Shown here: in pieces, positions 17,149 through 26,114 of the stretch
Layout of the letters: the number at the start of each line of letters is the position of its first letter
Position numbering within the stretch: position 1 is the first letter of the stretch
Assembly (NCBI RefSeq): GCF_019511605.1
Contig: NZ_JAEUAV010000030.1
Span: forward strand, 26,696 to 90,695
Direction: 5' to 3'
Length of the DNA stretch: 64,000 bases
Source of the DNA: Paraburkholderia phenoliruptrix
GTDB lineage: Bacteria; Pseudomonadota; Gammaproteobacteria; Burkholderiales; Burkholderiaceae
Notes under the pieces: model-generated
What the model was told of the DNA's origin: nothing
Databases searched by the model: none
Seen by the model: the letters and a program-made list of their open reading frames with translations, nothing else
Translations under genes and position numbers: made by a program

Positions 17149-17488
17149 GCCGATTACGGACGGCCGATCGGGCGCCTGTCGCGAAACTTCTATCGTTCGC
17201 GAGAATGACGTCTCAGACGGTTTCGTACTCACGGGCGGCAGCGGAGCGTCGACGCACAAGCACGAAAACGGACGCGAGGCTTGTGAAGCTACACGCATAT
17301 CGACAGGCGGCAAAGTCAGCCGCGCTCGACCTTATGTGCACGAACCTCACCTGCGCGCTCGGAGGCGGTTATCGAGTTTCTGGCGAATCGTGAATGCAGC
17401 GCGTCGTCTCGCTAACGCCGTTGATACTCCGAGCGCGGGCATCTAATGGACGCTACTGGAATATGCTGGAGTGGGAGTAAATTAGGAT

Positions 17489-17510
17489 CCTCTGCAGTGG
17501 TCTGCAGAGG
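17489..17510. repeat. Stem-loop upstream of the integrase
   Basis: CCTCTGCAG, loop TGGT, CTGCAGAGG. A perfect 9-bp inverted repeat about 195 bp before the integrase start; it could be part of an attachment or integrase-binding region. Confidence 0.4.
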
Positions 17511-17607
17511 TCTATAAGCTCCTCGATTTCCCCCACGGAATCAAAGGTTTATTGTCTTTTTTGGTCCGCCAGCGTCCGACGACAGCGGCGCGTGATCAAC
17601 GGTACCG

Positions 17608-17688
17608 GCGACGGTATAGCATCTTTCTCTGCAGACGATCCAACTTGATACCGTCACCGGGCGTGACGGTATCAAGCGACGGTATCAG
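17608..17688. promoter_or_regulatory. Reiterated GACGGTATC boxes before the integrase gene
   Basis: A perfect 13-bp inverted repeat (TTGATACCGTCAC, 5 bases, GTGACGGTATCAA; 17645-17675) is flanked by direct copies GCGACGGTAT at 17608-17617 and 17676-17685. The block ends 16 bp before the integrase ATG. It could be the autoregulatory operator or arm-type binding sites of the integrase. Confidence 0.5.
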
Positions 17689-17703
17689 TTCACGGAGTAT
17701 TGC

Positions 17704-19008
17704 ATGCTTACGGACCTCGAGTTGCGGGCGCTCAAGCCGACCGGCAGTATCTATAAAGTGGCCGACCAACGTGGCCTGTATGTGGCGGTTACGTCGTCTG
17801 GCGTAGTTAGCTTCCGTTTTGACTATCGCCTGAATGGGCGTCGCGAGACGTTGGTCATAGGTCGCTACGATCCGCGGCTGCCTGCCCGCGGAACGCGTGA
17901 TGCCGAGGAACTGAACTTCGGTATGTCACTGAGTCTTGCGGAAGCGAGGCTTTTGCTCGAGCGGGCCCGTCGGGAAGTCGAGCAAGGCATTAGTCCTTCG
18001 AGGGCCAAAGTCGACAAACGGCTGGAAGCAGCTGAGGCGCTCACGTTCGGCAAGTGGGCCGAGAAGTATTTCTCGGAAGCCCCGCTGGCAGAGTCGACCC
18101 GTGCAATGAGGAAGTCCGTCTACGACCGGAATCTCGCGGCGGAATTCGGGCGACTGAAGCTCGAAGAAATCACCCCCTCTCGACTCATAGCGAGATGCGA
18201 GAAGATCAAGGAAAGAGGCGCGGCCGCTCCCGCCGTCCAGGCGCGCGACATTGTGCTGCAGGTATACCGTTTCGTGCAGGCGAGAGGGCTAAAGGTGGCT
18301 AATCCGGCAGCAGACATCCGGCCATCTGCGATTGCCAAGTTCAAGTCGCGCGACCGCGCACTGACTCCCGCAGAGATTCACGTGTTCTTCAAGGCGCTGG
18401 AGCGGACGCCCACCCTGCCCACACTGCGTCTGGCGATTAAGTTCATGCTGCTCACAATGGTGCGCAAGTCTGAGTTTATCCACGCTAGATGGGAGGAAGT
18501 AGACTTCAATGCGGCGACGTGGACGATCCCCAAAGACAGAATGAAGGCTGGCCGCCCGCACAACGTCTACCTGAGCCAGCAGGCACTGGATATCCTGGTT
18601 GCCTTCAAGACGTGCTTCGGAGCAAGTTCATATCTTCATCCCGGTCGTTACGAGACGGAGCTGCCTATAAGTGCAGCGACCCTCAATCGCGTGATCGACA
18701 GCACGGTCAAGCTTATTCGCAGCAGCGAAGCAGAAGACTTCGAGTCTTTCACGGTACATGATCTACGGAGAACGGCCAGCACACAGCTGCACGAAGCGGG
18801 TTTCAATAGCGATTGGATAGAAAAATGTCTGGCGCATGAACAGCGCGGTGTACGGGCCGTGTATAACAAGGCCGAGTATGCGGAGCAGAGGAGGACGATG
18901 CTTCAGGCATGGGCGGACATGCTCGACGGATGGGTAGCGAAGGACCCTGCGGTCAATGGTGCTGTTCACCTGCGTCCTGCTGGACATGACTCGGCGCTGA
19001 TCGACTAG
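17704..19008 (+). CDS. P4-type tyrosine recombinase/integrase (DUF4102 N-terminus)
   Basis: A 434-residue integrase. The N-terminus (LTDLELRALKPTGSIYKVAD...GLYVAV) is the DUF4102 arm-binding domain of P4-like integrases. The catalytic set is complete: Arg in LTMVRKSEF (about 252), HDLRR (about 352), His in LAHEQRG (about 378), and Tyr387 in VYNKAEY. Such enzymes insert genomic islands, usually at tRNA genes; no tRNA is visible nearby. It may belong to the catabolic island to its right or be a stand-alone relic. ATG 17704 lies just after an array of GACGGTATC boxes. Confidence 0.93.
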   Translation: MLTDLELRALKPTGSIYKVADQRGLYVAVTSSGVVSFRFDYRLNGRRETLVIGRYDPRLPARGTRDAEELNFGMSLSLAEARLLLERARREVEQGISPSRAKVDKRLEAAEALTFGKWAEKYFSEAPLAESTRAMRKSVYDRNLAAEFGRLKLEEITPSRLIARCEKIKERGAAAPAVQARDIVLQVYRFVQARGLKVANPAADIRPSAIAKFKSRDRALTPAEIHVFFKALERTPTLPTLRLAIKFMLLTMVRKSEFIHARWEEVDFNAATWTIPKDRMKAGRPHNVYLSQQALDILVAFKTCFGASSYLHPGRYETELPISAATLNRVIDSTVKLIRSSEAEDFESFTVHDLRRTASTQLHEAGFNSDWIEKCLAHEQRGVRAVYNKAEYAEQRRTMLQAWADMLDGWVAKDPAVNGAVHLRPAGHDSALID

Positions 19009-19552
19009 AAGCCTGCGTGCGTCTCCGGCGGAGCCACGCGTTATTCTGCCCAGCAGGGCACGGACATACCGTCGCAGAGGGGGGCGCAGGAGCATCGCCG
19101 GAGCAGGTTTTTCTACACATTTGATCATTCAGACACGCTAATAAGCATGCCCGCTGGCACGGGGATCGCTTTTTGTTTTAAGTTGAGCGGCAACGACCAA
19201 GATCACTGCCAGTTCTATTGGCGGGTATTTTAATTAGGATCAGCAAATTTTTATTGAGTAATGGTTCGAAGCCTAGGAGAAGGCTCGAATTTAATGGCTT
19301 TATGGGATTTGCCTTGCGCATTTGTTTCCAATGCACTCACTTATGTGCGCATCTGTGCTTGCCTAGAAAAAAGCCTGTCACCTGTCGTACCCACGCGACA
19401 CTACTGCGTGCTAGAACCACGAACCCGTGGCGTGGCAGCAGGAGGACATTTGGGGAGATCGTTAGCGGGGTGTTACGGTTAGGAACTCCAATCTTGCGAC
19501 GTAGCTTCCCGGGGGAGTGCGCTGCTAGCGCCGCCGATCACTCTGACCGACA
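19009..19552 (+). other. Gap with no supported gene
   Basis: About 540 bp between the integrase and the reverse-strand TetR gene. Open frames lack ribosome binding sites and known motifs. AT-richer than its surroundings around 19140-19300, as expected of an insertion boundary. Confidence 0.45.
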
Positions 19553-20212
19553 CTACTGAGGGGCTTTACTCAACGCTTTCCAGACAGCCTTCGACGCGAC
19601 CTGAAACGAGCGCCAATCGAGTGTGTCGTCTCCACACCGACGTATGAAAACGAGCAGCCCAAACAGGTGCGAAACGATTAAGCCCGCACGCAACACGCAT
19701 TCGCCAGAAACAAGCAAGGGGTTCAGCTTCGCGATCAACCCCGCGAATATATCAATGAGTTCGGCCTGGTCGTCAGCCATCACTTTTTGGACGAAAGGCT
19801 CGTGCTCGGCGAGACTCCAGCAGTGAAGGATGAACGCGCCCGCATATCGCTCGGGGCCTGTTAGCAAGTCGAATATGTGATCGATGATCCGCTCGAATCG
19901 CTCGTCAGGTGATCGGGTGTTGTCTTTCGCCATTTCCCGGTATGAGCCGATATGGCGTCGAGCCATTTCCGCGATGGCGGATTTGAGCAACTCCTCGCGC
20001 GTGCCGAAGTAGTGCTGGAGCGTGCTTAGCCGAATGCCTGCGTCGCTTGCGATGCGGCGCTGCGTGAATCCTACGTAGCCTTCGTCGGCAAACACGCGAA
20101 TCGCGGCCTCCAGGATTTCGGGAATGCGTGTCCTGCGATTTCCTCGACGTTTGGGCTCGTGTGACGGACTAACCCCGCGAATCTCTTCCGATGTGATTTT
20201 TAGATCTTTCAT
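19553..20212 (-). CDS. TetR family transcriptional regulator
   Basis: A 219-residue regulator from ATG 20212 (GGTGGA 9 bases upstream). A basic tail (EPKRRGNRRTRIPEILEAAI) leads into the helix-turn-helix, ending STLQHYFGTREELL. The C-terminal domain is TetR-like, with HCWSLAEHEPFVQKVM. It is divergent from the small-protein gene at 20546 and the P450 operon and probably represses that operon. Candidate palindromes lie in the 330-bp intergenic region. Confidence 0.88.
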   Translation of the reverse strand: MKDLKITSEEIRGVSPSHEPKRRGNRRTRIPEILEAAIRVFADEGYVGFTQRRIASDAGIRLSTLQHYFGTREELLKSAIAEMARRHIGSYREMAKDNTRSPDERFERIIDHIFDLLTGPERYAGAFILHCWSLAEHEPFVQKVMADDQAELIDIFAGLIAKLNPLLVSGECVLRAGLIVSHLFGLLVFIRRCGDDTLDWRSFQVASKAVWKALSKAPQ

Positions 20213-20281
20213 TGCATGCGTTCCACCTTGGGGCGACGACCGTCGGTGGATCAATTATAGGTCAGTTGAACCCAATGGTGG

Positions 20282-20451
20282 GTAGGTATGTTGACCTACT
20301 GCGGTTCGCTGGGGTCACCCCTGTGTCGTCGCCACTGCAGATGAAAACGGCCAGTTTCGTGTTCATTTCCCGTCCATAATCAGTGTTTACACCTACTTAG
20401 GCGAGTTTGCATGTTGGTCATGAGACTACTAATATTTGGTCATAGGACCAA
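20282..20451. promoter_or_regulatory. Candidate operators in the tetR-P450 intergenic region
   Basis: GTAGGT-N6-ACCTAC lies at 20282-20299, TAGGTCA (20258-20264) and TGACCTA (20292-20298) form a wider inverted pair, and TTGGTC-N4-GACCAA lies at 20436-20451 with a direct TTGGTCAT copy at 20414. All share a GGTC/GACC core. Regulator binding is inferred only from position. Confidence 0.35.
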
Positions 20452-20545
20452 TAAATGTGTCAGTGTGAGTGACGCTTGGTGTGGAGGCGCGGAACCTCCG
20501 GGTCCAGTGGGGGATATCCCAAGCGGGCCGCGGCAGGAGGCTGAA

Positions 20546-20785
20546 ATGAGTGCGAATCGACATTCGTTACGTTGGCTCGTCGATAAATGGTTTGCCGATG
20601 CGTGCCGAGATGACCTACGGCTGGTGCGATCGCGGCGGGAACAGGCAACTCCCGGCCGATGTGTTTGCGTCGAGGCCATGCGCGCCAGCGGTGTGTTGAA
20701 GATCTTCTTCTTCCGCTATGAGGACGGCACGTGGAGTGTCGTTCCACCCCCCGCGATAAAGCGGCTGACCTTCGCACTGCACTGA
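20546..20785 (+). CDS. Small protein of unknown function (79 aa), paralogue of the one at 37589
   Basis: A 79-residue soluble protein. ATG 20546 has a perfect AGGAGG 6 bases upstream. Shared with the protein at 37589: SLR-x-x-V-x-x-W near the N-terminus, CVE-x-x-R-A in the middle, then FFFR-x-x-DG-x-W and PP at the end. This looks like a compact alpha+beta domain. It precedes the P450 operon by 200 bp and may be co-transcribed. I recognise no family. The two copies each sit next to a regulator/transport gene of a catabolic module. Confidence 0.72.
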   Translation: MSANRHSLRWLVDKWFADACRDDLRLVRSRREQATPGRCVCVEAMRASGVLKIFFFRYEDGTWSVVPPPAIKRLTFALH

Positions 20786-20985
20786 GGGGGATGCTATGAA
20801 CGAGCTTGCGTAAGGGAGGCGCACGTGCCGCAACAAGTGACTCTGCGATGTCCGCAATGCGGACATCGCATCCGACGGAGGGCGGCCGCTACGGCCGCTG
20901 CCTATCATAGAAGAAGACCCGCCGTATTCTCGCCGTCTTGTGCGGAGGCCGGCTTTCCTTTGCAACGCAGCCGAGCAGAGCAATC

Positions 20986-22254
20986 ATGAAAATATCGAAC
21001 GACTCCCGAGGCGAGATCATCGATCTCCCTCCGCTTCCCACGATGCTTGATCCGTTTCCCGAGTACGCCAAGCTGGCGCAGCGGGGCGCTGTGGTCCGAG
21101 TCAGAAATCCCGTCGGAACGGAGATCTACCTGATCACGCGTTGGGCAGAGGCGATCGAGGCCCTTAACAATCCTCTAGTCGCGAAAGGTTCTGAGCACCT
21201 TCAGAAAGCACTCGCTGCCCAACGACTCAGCGGGCCGAGCGCAGGCACGCCGATCGCGGGCTCTCTGGCCGGGAACCTGCTCAATACCGATCCACCTGAT
21301 CACACGCGCCTGCGTTCGCTGGTCATGCTCGCGTTCACGCCCCGGCGCCTGGAGCAGCTTCGGGCTACGGTGGAACTGTTGGTCGATCGTCTGATCGACC
21401 AGATGCGCGGCGGCTCCGAGGCGGATCTGATCGCTGACTTTGCCTACCCGATTGGTATCACGACCATCTGCGCGATGCTCGGTGTACCCGAGGGCGACAG
21501 GTCGGACTTTCGCCAGTGGGCCGAGTGGGCTATGACCCCCGGCCATAAGGAGCAGGAGCGCTGCATGGAGCTACTGCGGAATTACCTTGCCACTCTGATC
21601 GAATCCAAGCGCAGTGCGTTGGAGGAAGGCGCAAATCCAGATGCGCAGCCCGATCTGCTGAGTGCCATGATCGCGGCGCGCAACGCATCAAACGCACTGA
21701 CGATGGAGGAGTTGCAAAGCATGTCGTATCTGCTGCTCATCGCCGGCCACGAAACTACGGTGGGATTGATCGGAAATGCGCTCTTGCACCTCATGCTGAA
21801 TCCGGGACAACAGGAGCTTCTTGCGCAGGATCCGACGTTGATCAAGAACGCAATCGAGGAGACGCTGCGCTACGACGGCTCGGTGCCGTACACAACATTC
21901 CGAGCAACGACAGCGGACGTGAAGATCGGTGACACCATCATTCCCGATGGGAGTTTTGTGCAGGTCGTACTGCCCGCGTTGAACCGCGATCCGGCGAAAT
22001 TCGAAGATCCGAATGTTTTCGACATCCGCCGCAAGATCAAGCAGCACATGGCCTTTGGGCATGGGACGCACTTTTGTCTTGGGTCCCACCTCGCCCGTCT
22101 GGAGGCGCAGACCGCGGTGGGACGGTTCATGCAGGTCTTTCCCAATGTCGAACTCAACTGCAACCCCGAGGACATTCCCTGGCTCGGCACGGTAATTCGC
22201 GGCGCACGGTCCCTTCCGGTGCGGCTCAACGGCAAGGCATCCAAGGAAAGTTGA
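20986..22254 (+). CDS. Cytochrome P450 monooxygenase (soluble bacterial type)
   Basis: A 422-residue P450. Motifs: I-helix LLLIAGHETTVGL (about 249-261), K-helix EETLR, and the haem loop FGHGTHFCLGSHLAR with Cys364 as iron ligand. It hydroxylates or demethylates a small organic molecule. ATG 20986 is chosen; an upstream in-frame start at 20938 has no ribosome binding site. It heads an operon with an aldehyde dehydrogenase, an alcohol dehydrogenase and an FMN/[2Fe-2S] reductase, so the likely route is methyl or alkyl carbon to alcohol to aldehyde to acid. The reductase at 24808 is its probable electron donor. Substrate unknown. Confidence 0.93.
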   Translation: MKISNDSRGEIIDLPPLPTMLDPFPEYAKLAQRGAVVRVRNPVGTEIYLITRWAEAIEALNNPLVAKGSEHLQKALAAQRLSGPSAGTPIAGSLAGNLLNTDPPDHTRLRSLVMLAFTPRRLEQLRATVELLVDRLIDQMRGGSEADLIADFAYPIGITTICAMLGVPEGDRSDFRQWAEWAMTPGHKEQERCMELLRNYLATLIESKRSALEEGANPDAQPDLLSAMIAARNASNALTMEELQSMSYLLLIAGHETTVGLIGNALLHLMLNPGQQELLAQDPTLIKNAIEETLRYDGSVPYTTFRATTADVKIGDTIIPDGSFVQVVLPALNRDPAKFEDPNVFDIRRKIKQHMAFGHGTHFCLGSHLARLEAQTAVGRFMQVFPNVELNCNPEDIPWLGTVIRGARSLPVRLNGKASKES

Positions 22255-22256
22255 GT

Positions 22257-23678
22257 ATGGATCGTCAATTCAATATCAGCGGGGGACACCGCGCTGCCGG
22301 TGGAGACTGGTACGCGGTCGAGAATCCTGCATTTCTCACGCCCATCGCTGAAGCGCCGCTCACCGCGCCTCAAGCGCTCGATGATGCCGTCGCCTCAGCG
22401 TCAGCCGCTCTTGGTTCTTGGGCTAAGGATCCCATGGGGCGTCGCAATGCCCTGAAAGGATGTGCCGCGCTTCTGGCCTCCAATTTGGAGGACCTTGCCG
22501 TCTTGCTCAGTCGGGAGCAGGGAAAGCCGCTGCCGGCGGCCAAGCGCGAGATTCTTTCAGCCAAGAGCTATCTGGAGTACTTCGCTGATAAGACCGTACA
22601 CCAAGAGGTCATTCTGCGCGATACGAACCGGACGGTGGTTGCGCTGAGTTCGCCGGTCGGCGTCGTTGGGCTCATTGTGCCTTGGAATTTCCCTTTGGTG
22701 CTCCTGATGATGAAGCTCGCGCCGGCGCTGTGGGCGGGGAACACAGTGGTGGTCAAGCCTGCGCCGACGACGCCGCTGACAACGTTGGCCGTCGCGAGTC
22801 TGTTCGCCGCGTGCTTGCCACCGGGTGTACTGAACACCGTGACCGGTGGTGCCGATGTAGGAGCATCGCTAGTGAGCCACGAAGGTGTGGCGAAGATCTC
22901 GTTCACCGGCTCGACGCCGACCGGAAAGAAGATCATGGAGAGCGCGGCGCAAACGCTAAAGCGGTTGACGCTTGAACTGGGGGGGAATGATGCGGCAGTC
23001 GTCCTTCAGGATGCGGATCTCGAAACATCCGCGCCGTTGCTGTTTGAACGCGCGTTTATGAACGCCGGCCAAGTGTGCTGCGCAGTCAAGCGCCTGTTCG
23101 TACACCGCTCGCTTTATGAGCCTCTCGTGGAAAAGATGGTCGCGATCGCGAAGCACTGGCGCGTCGGTCCAGGTCTGAACGAGGGTGTTCAGATGGGGCC
23201 ACTAAACAACCGTCAGCAGTTTGAGCACGTCAAGGGGCTGCTAGACGACGCAGTGGCAGGAGGGGGGCGAATCGTCGCGGGAGGGGATACCCCACCGGAT
23301 TGGCCAGGACACTTTATTAGACCGGCCATCGTTGTAGATATCACGGACAGCAGGCGGCTTGTGAGGGAAGAACAGTTCGGGCCGGCGTTGCCGATCCTGC
23401 CCTTCGACGATGAAGACGAGGCGATCGCCCGGGCGAATGCGTCGGAGTTTGGTCTTGGTGGATCCGTATGGTCCCGCGACATCGAGCGCGCTACGGCACT
23501 GGTCAGCCGCCTCGAAGCTGTCAATCTTTTTGTGAACCAGCATGCGACGCCGCCAGAGCCCGCAATCCCTTTTGGGGGCATGAAGTCGAGCGGATTCGGG
23601 TATGAGTTTGGCGATTGGGGGCTCGACGAGTTCGTGGTGCGCAAAGTGTTGCATAGCCCCGTGGGAGGGATGGCATGA
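22257..23678 (+). CDS. Aldehyde dehydrogenase family protein
   Basis: A 473-residue NAD(P)-dependent aldehyde dehydrogenase. Seen: VPWNFPLVLLMMKLAPAL, FTGSTPTGKKI (cofactor loop), LELGGND with the general-base Glu (about 240) and GQVCCAVKR with the catalytic Cys (about 273). It starts 2 bases after the P450 stop with AAGGAAAG before the ATG, and its stop overlaps the next start, so it is tightly coupled. It should oxidise the aldehyde produced after P450 hydroxylation and alcohol oxidation. Confidence 0.92.
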   Translation: MDRQFNISGGHRAAGGDWYAVENPAFLTPIAEAPLTAPQALDDAVASASAALGSWAKDPMGRRNALKGCAALLASNLEDLAVLLSREQGKPLPAAKREILSAKSYLEYFADKTVHQEVILRDTNRTVVALSSPVGVVGLIVPWNFPLVLLMMKLAPALWAGNTVVVKPAPTTPLTTLAVASLFAACLPPGVLNTVTGGADVGASLVSHEGVAKISFTGSTPTGKKIMESAAQTLKRLTLELGGNDAAVVLQDADLETSAPLLFERAFMNAGQVCCAVKRLFVHRSLYEPLVEKMVAIAKHWRVGPGLNEGVQMGPLNNRQQFEHVKGLLDDAVAGGGRIVAGGDTPPDWPGHFIRPAIVVDITDSRRLVREEQFGPALPILPFDDEDEAIARANASEFGLGGSVWSRDIERATALVSRLEAVNLFVNQHATPPEPAIPFGGMKSSGFGYEFGDWGLDEFVVRKVLHSPVGGMA

Positions 23679-24787
23679 GCAGAGTGATGAGGGCGGCCAT
23701 TCTCGAAGGCGCAGGTCAGCCTCTGCGCATTGTTCATGACGCAGAAATCGACGACCCGCGTGCTGGAGAAGTGTTGGTAAGAATCACCCACTGCGGTGTT
23801 TGTAATACAGATCTCGCCCTCGCAGACGGGAAGGTTGGATACCCAGTGCCGGCGGTGCTGGGTCACGAGGCAGCCGGCACGGTCGCGGCCCTTGGCGCGG
23901 GCGTGACTGATCTGGTCGAGGGTCAGCGGGTCGTGGTTTCGATGCGGCCGGCATGTGGAACCTGCTACTTCTGCGTGCGCAACCAGCCTGTTCTGTGCAT
24001 AGCAGCTGAGAGTCCTTCGCGCACCGCGGGACCTACTGGCGACGATGTTCGCGTCCGCTATCGCGGAGTCCCTGTGGCCCGGGGGCTTCGTTTGGGCGCG
24101 TTCGCCGAATACGTATTGGTGGAACGCAGCGGCGTCGTTCTGATTCCTGACTCGATTTCGTCAGCCCATGCCGCGACGATGGGCTGCGCAGTGCAGACAG
24201 GCATGGGTTCCGTCGCGAACGTAGCCGCGGTGCCGGAGGGTGCCACTGCCGCCGTCGTCGGGCTCGGTGCAGTGGGATTGTCGACGATTCAGGCACTGCG
24301 GATTGCAAAGGCAGCACTCGTGGTGGGCCTGGACTTCAATGCCGACCGGCGCGGTCATGCTCAAAAGCTGGGGGCGCACGCGACGTTTGACAGTTCAGCG
24401 GAGGGGTTTCAAGAGCCATGTCGGGCGTTGACTGGCGGCATGGGCTTTGATTTCGTGTTTGACGGCGTCTGCAGCCCAGATACTTTGAAGCTGAGCGCTG
24501 CTCTTGTACGCAAGGGCGGGGCGATCGTCATGATCGGTGTTGCCAAACCAACGGAGCCAGTGGCGATCGGTGCGCTGGATGTAGTGTTGCGGCAACTGCA
24601 GATCAAGGGATCCTACCTCGGCAATTGCCACGCGCAGCGAGACCTTCCGCGCTACTTTGATCTTTGCTGCCAGCAGGCGCTGAATCTGAGCAGCCTGGTC
24701 ACAAAAATAAGGCCGTTGGAAGAAGTCAACGAAGCGCTTCAGGACCTGCGCGACGGCGTTGGCATTCGGACGGTGCTGACCATCTGA
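23675..24787 (+). CDS. Zinc-dependent alcohol dehydrogenase (class III/aryl-alcohol type)
   Basis: A 370-residue medium-chain dehydrogenase. Catalytic-zinc ligands in CGVCNTDLA and GHEAAG; structural-zinc Cys in CGTCYFCVRNQPVLC (about 94-108); NAD motif GLGAVG (about 193). The length and lobe with structural zinc match benzyl-alcohol/formaldehyde dehydrogenases. Start ATG 23675 overlaps the preceding stop (ATGA). It probably oxidises the alcohol formed by the P450. Confidence 0.92.
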   Translation: MSRVMRAAILEGAGQPLRIVHDAEIDDPRAGEVLVRITHCGVCNTDLALADGKVGYPVPAVLGHEAAGTVAALGAGVTDLVEGQRVVVSMRPACGTCYFCVRNQPVLCIAAESPSRTAGPTGDDVRVRYRGVPVARGLRLGAFAEYVLVERSGVVLIPDSISSAHAATMGCAVQTGMGSVANVAAVPEGATAAVVGLGAVGLSTIQALRIAKAALVVGLDFNADRRGHAQKLGAHATFDSSAEGFQEPCRALTGGMGFDFVFDGVCSPDTLKLSAALVRKGGAIVMIGVAKPTEPVAIGALDVVLRQLQIKGSYLGNCHAQRDLPRYFDLCCQQALNLSSLVTKIRPLEEVNEALQDLRDGVGIRTVLTI

Positions 24788-24807
24788 TGCGGAAGGGGAG
24801 AAAACTG

Positions 24808-25770
24808 ATGACTCAACTGAAAGTGCGGGTGACTAGCAAGGCGCGAGAAGCAGAGGGGATCTGCAGCCTTGAACTCGAGGCGAGTGACGGCGAGGCATTG
24901 CCACCCTTTCGCGCTGGAGCTCATGTCGATCTCTACTTGCCGGGCGGCCTGATCCGTCAGTACTCGCTATTCGGATCCCCATCCGACCAGCGGCGCTACC
25001 GGGTCGCGGTGTTGCTCGAAGCCAATTCGCGTGGGGGATCTCGAACGGTTCACGAAAACGTCAACGAGGGCGATGTCCTGACCATTTCGCAGCCCCGCAA
25101 CCTCTTTCCGCTTGTTCCTTCGGAGAGGACCATCCTAATTGCAGGTGGCATTGGCATTACCCCCTTGATGTGTATGGCCGAGGAATTGACTCTCGAGGGT
25201 CGAGCATACGAACTGCATTACTGCGTTCGTACCGCCGATCGGGCAGCTTTTCTCGATCGCCTCGGCTCGCCCCCGTTTGCTGGGAATGTTCACGTTCATT
25301 TTGACGACGTATCCGGATCTCAAGGTCCTCTCGATCTGGATACGCTCCTCGCGCGCCCCAGCGGCGATGTTCACCTCTATGTGTGCGGGCCCAGCGGCTT
25401 TATTGACGCAGTAGTCGAGACCGCGAAGTGCCAGGGATGGTCCAGCGACAACGTTCACCTTGAGCATTTTGCTGCACCGGCGACGACGCAGAAGGAAGGG
25501 GATCATGCCTTCGAGGTGCGCATTGCAAGCACAGGGCAGGTCTTAGTCGTTCCAAGAGAAGAGTCTGTGGCACAGGTTCTGGCAAAGAATGGGATCGATG
25601 TGCCGGTCTCCTGCGAGCAAGGTGTATGCGGCACCTGCGTTACAGGAATACTTGAAGGTGAACCCGACCATCGGGACCTTTGCCTTACGGAGGCTGAGCA
25701 AGCAGCCAATGATCGGTTCACGGCATGTTGCTCCCGCGCGCGTGGATCCCTCCTTGTCTTGGACCTCTAG
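24808..25770 (+). CDS. Phthalate-dioxygenase-type reductase (FMN, NAD, C-terminal [2Fe-2S])
   Basis: A 320-residue iron-sulfur flavoprotein reductase: FMN site IRQYSLFGSP, nucleotide site GGIGITPL, YVCGPSGF, and a C-terminal plant-type ferredoxin with CEQGVCGTCV and a final Cys in FTACCSRA. These proteins (PDR, VanB) move electrons from NADH to oxygenases. As no Rieske oxygenase is in this operon, the partner is most likely the P450 at 20986. Fused P450-PDR proteins (CYP116B type) are known; this would be an unfused version. Confidence 0.92.
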   Translation: MTQLKVRVTSKAREAEGICSLELEASDGEALPPFRAGAHVDLYLPGGLIRQYSLFGSPSDQRRYRVAVLLEANSRGGSRTVHENVNEGDVLTISQPRNLFPLVPSERTILIAGGIGITPLMCMAEELTLEGRAYELHYCVRTADRAAFLDRLGSPPFAGNVHVHFDDVSGSQGPLDLDTLLARPSGDVHLYVCGPSGFIDAVVETAKCQGWSSDNVHLEHFAAPATTQKEGDHAFEVRIASTGQVLVVPREESVAQVLAKNGIDVPVSCEQGVCGTCVTGILEGEPDHRDLCLTEAEQAANDRFTACCSRARGSLLVLDL

Positions 25771-26114
25771 GGCATCCATGCCCGGTGTCGGATACCAATC
25801 TGTCCGCACCTCGAACATGTATGGGTGCGCTACGGAAGAAGCTAGACAGCCGACGTATTCTTAATTACCGCGCCGTCGCAGACTCTTGAGCGAGTGCAAT
25901 CGACCCGTCGCCGAAAGCGACATCAAAGAGACCGTCACGTCGCACTCAAAGTTCATCGCCGCCTCAGTGGGCAATACCGTTGACGCTGCGGTGGTACCGG
26001 CTCATTACCTAGGGCGGTGGAACCAGCGGGGGCGGACCCATGTTGACATCAACGACGGGACGTTGCGAGACCGCGAATTCCATCGTTCCCAACAACACGA
26101 AGGAGAGACAGGCC
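25771..26114 (+). other. Intergenic stretch between the P450 operon and the indole-type operon
   Basis: About 340 bp. A frame from 25886 runs on into the next gene in a different phase but lacks a ribosome binding site, so I treat it as non-coding. It should hold the promoter of the 26.1-30.0 kb genes; no consensus -35/-10 was recognised. Confidence 0.4.

Noticed and set aside
17205..17393. 62-codon forward frame between the MITE-like element and the integrase
   Set aside because: No family, weak ribosome binding site, Arg/Ala-rich composition; could be chance.
17400..17704. tRNA attachment site for the integrase
   Set aside because: No cloverleaf or conserved T-loop could be found in this stretch.
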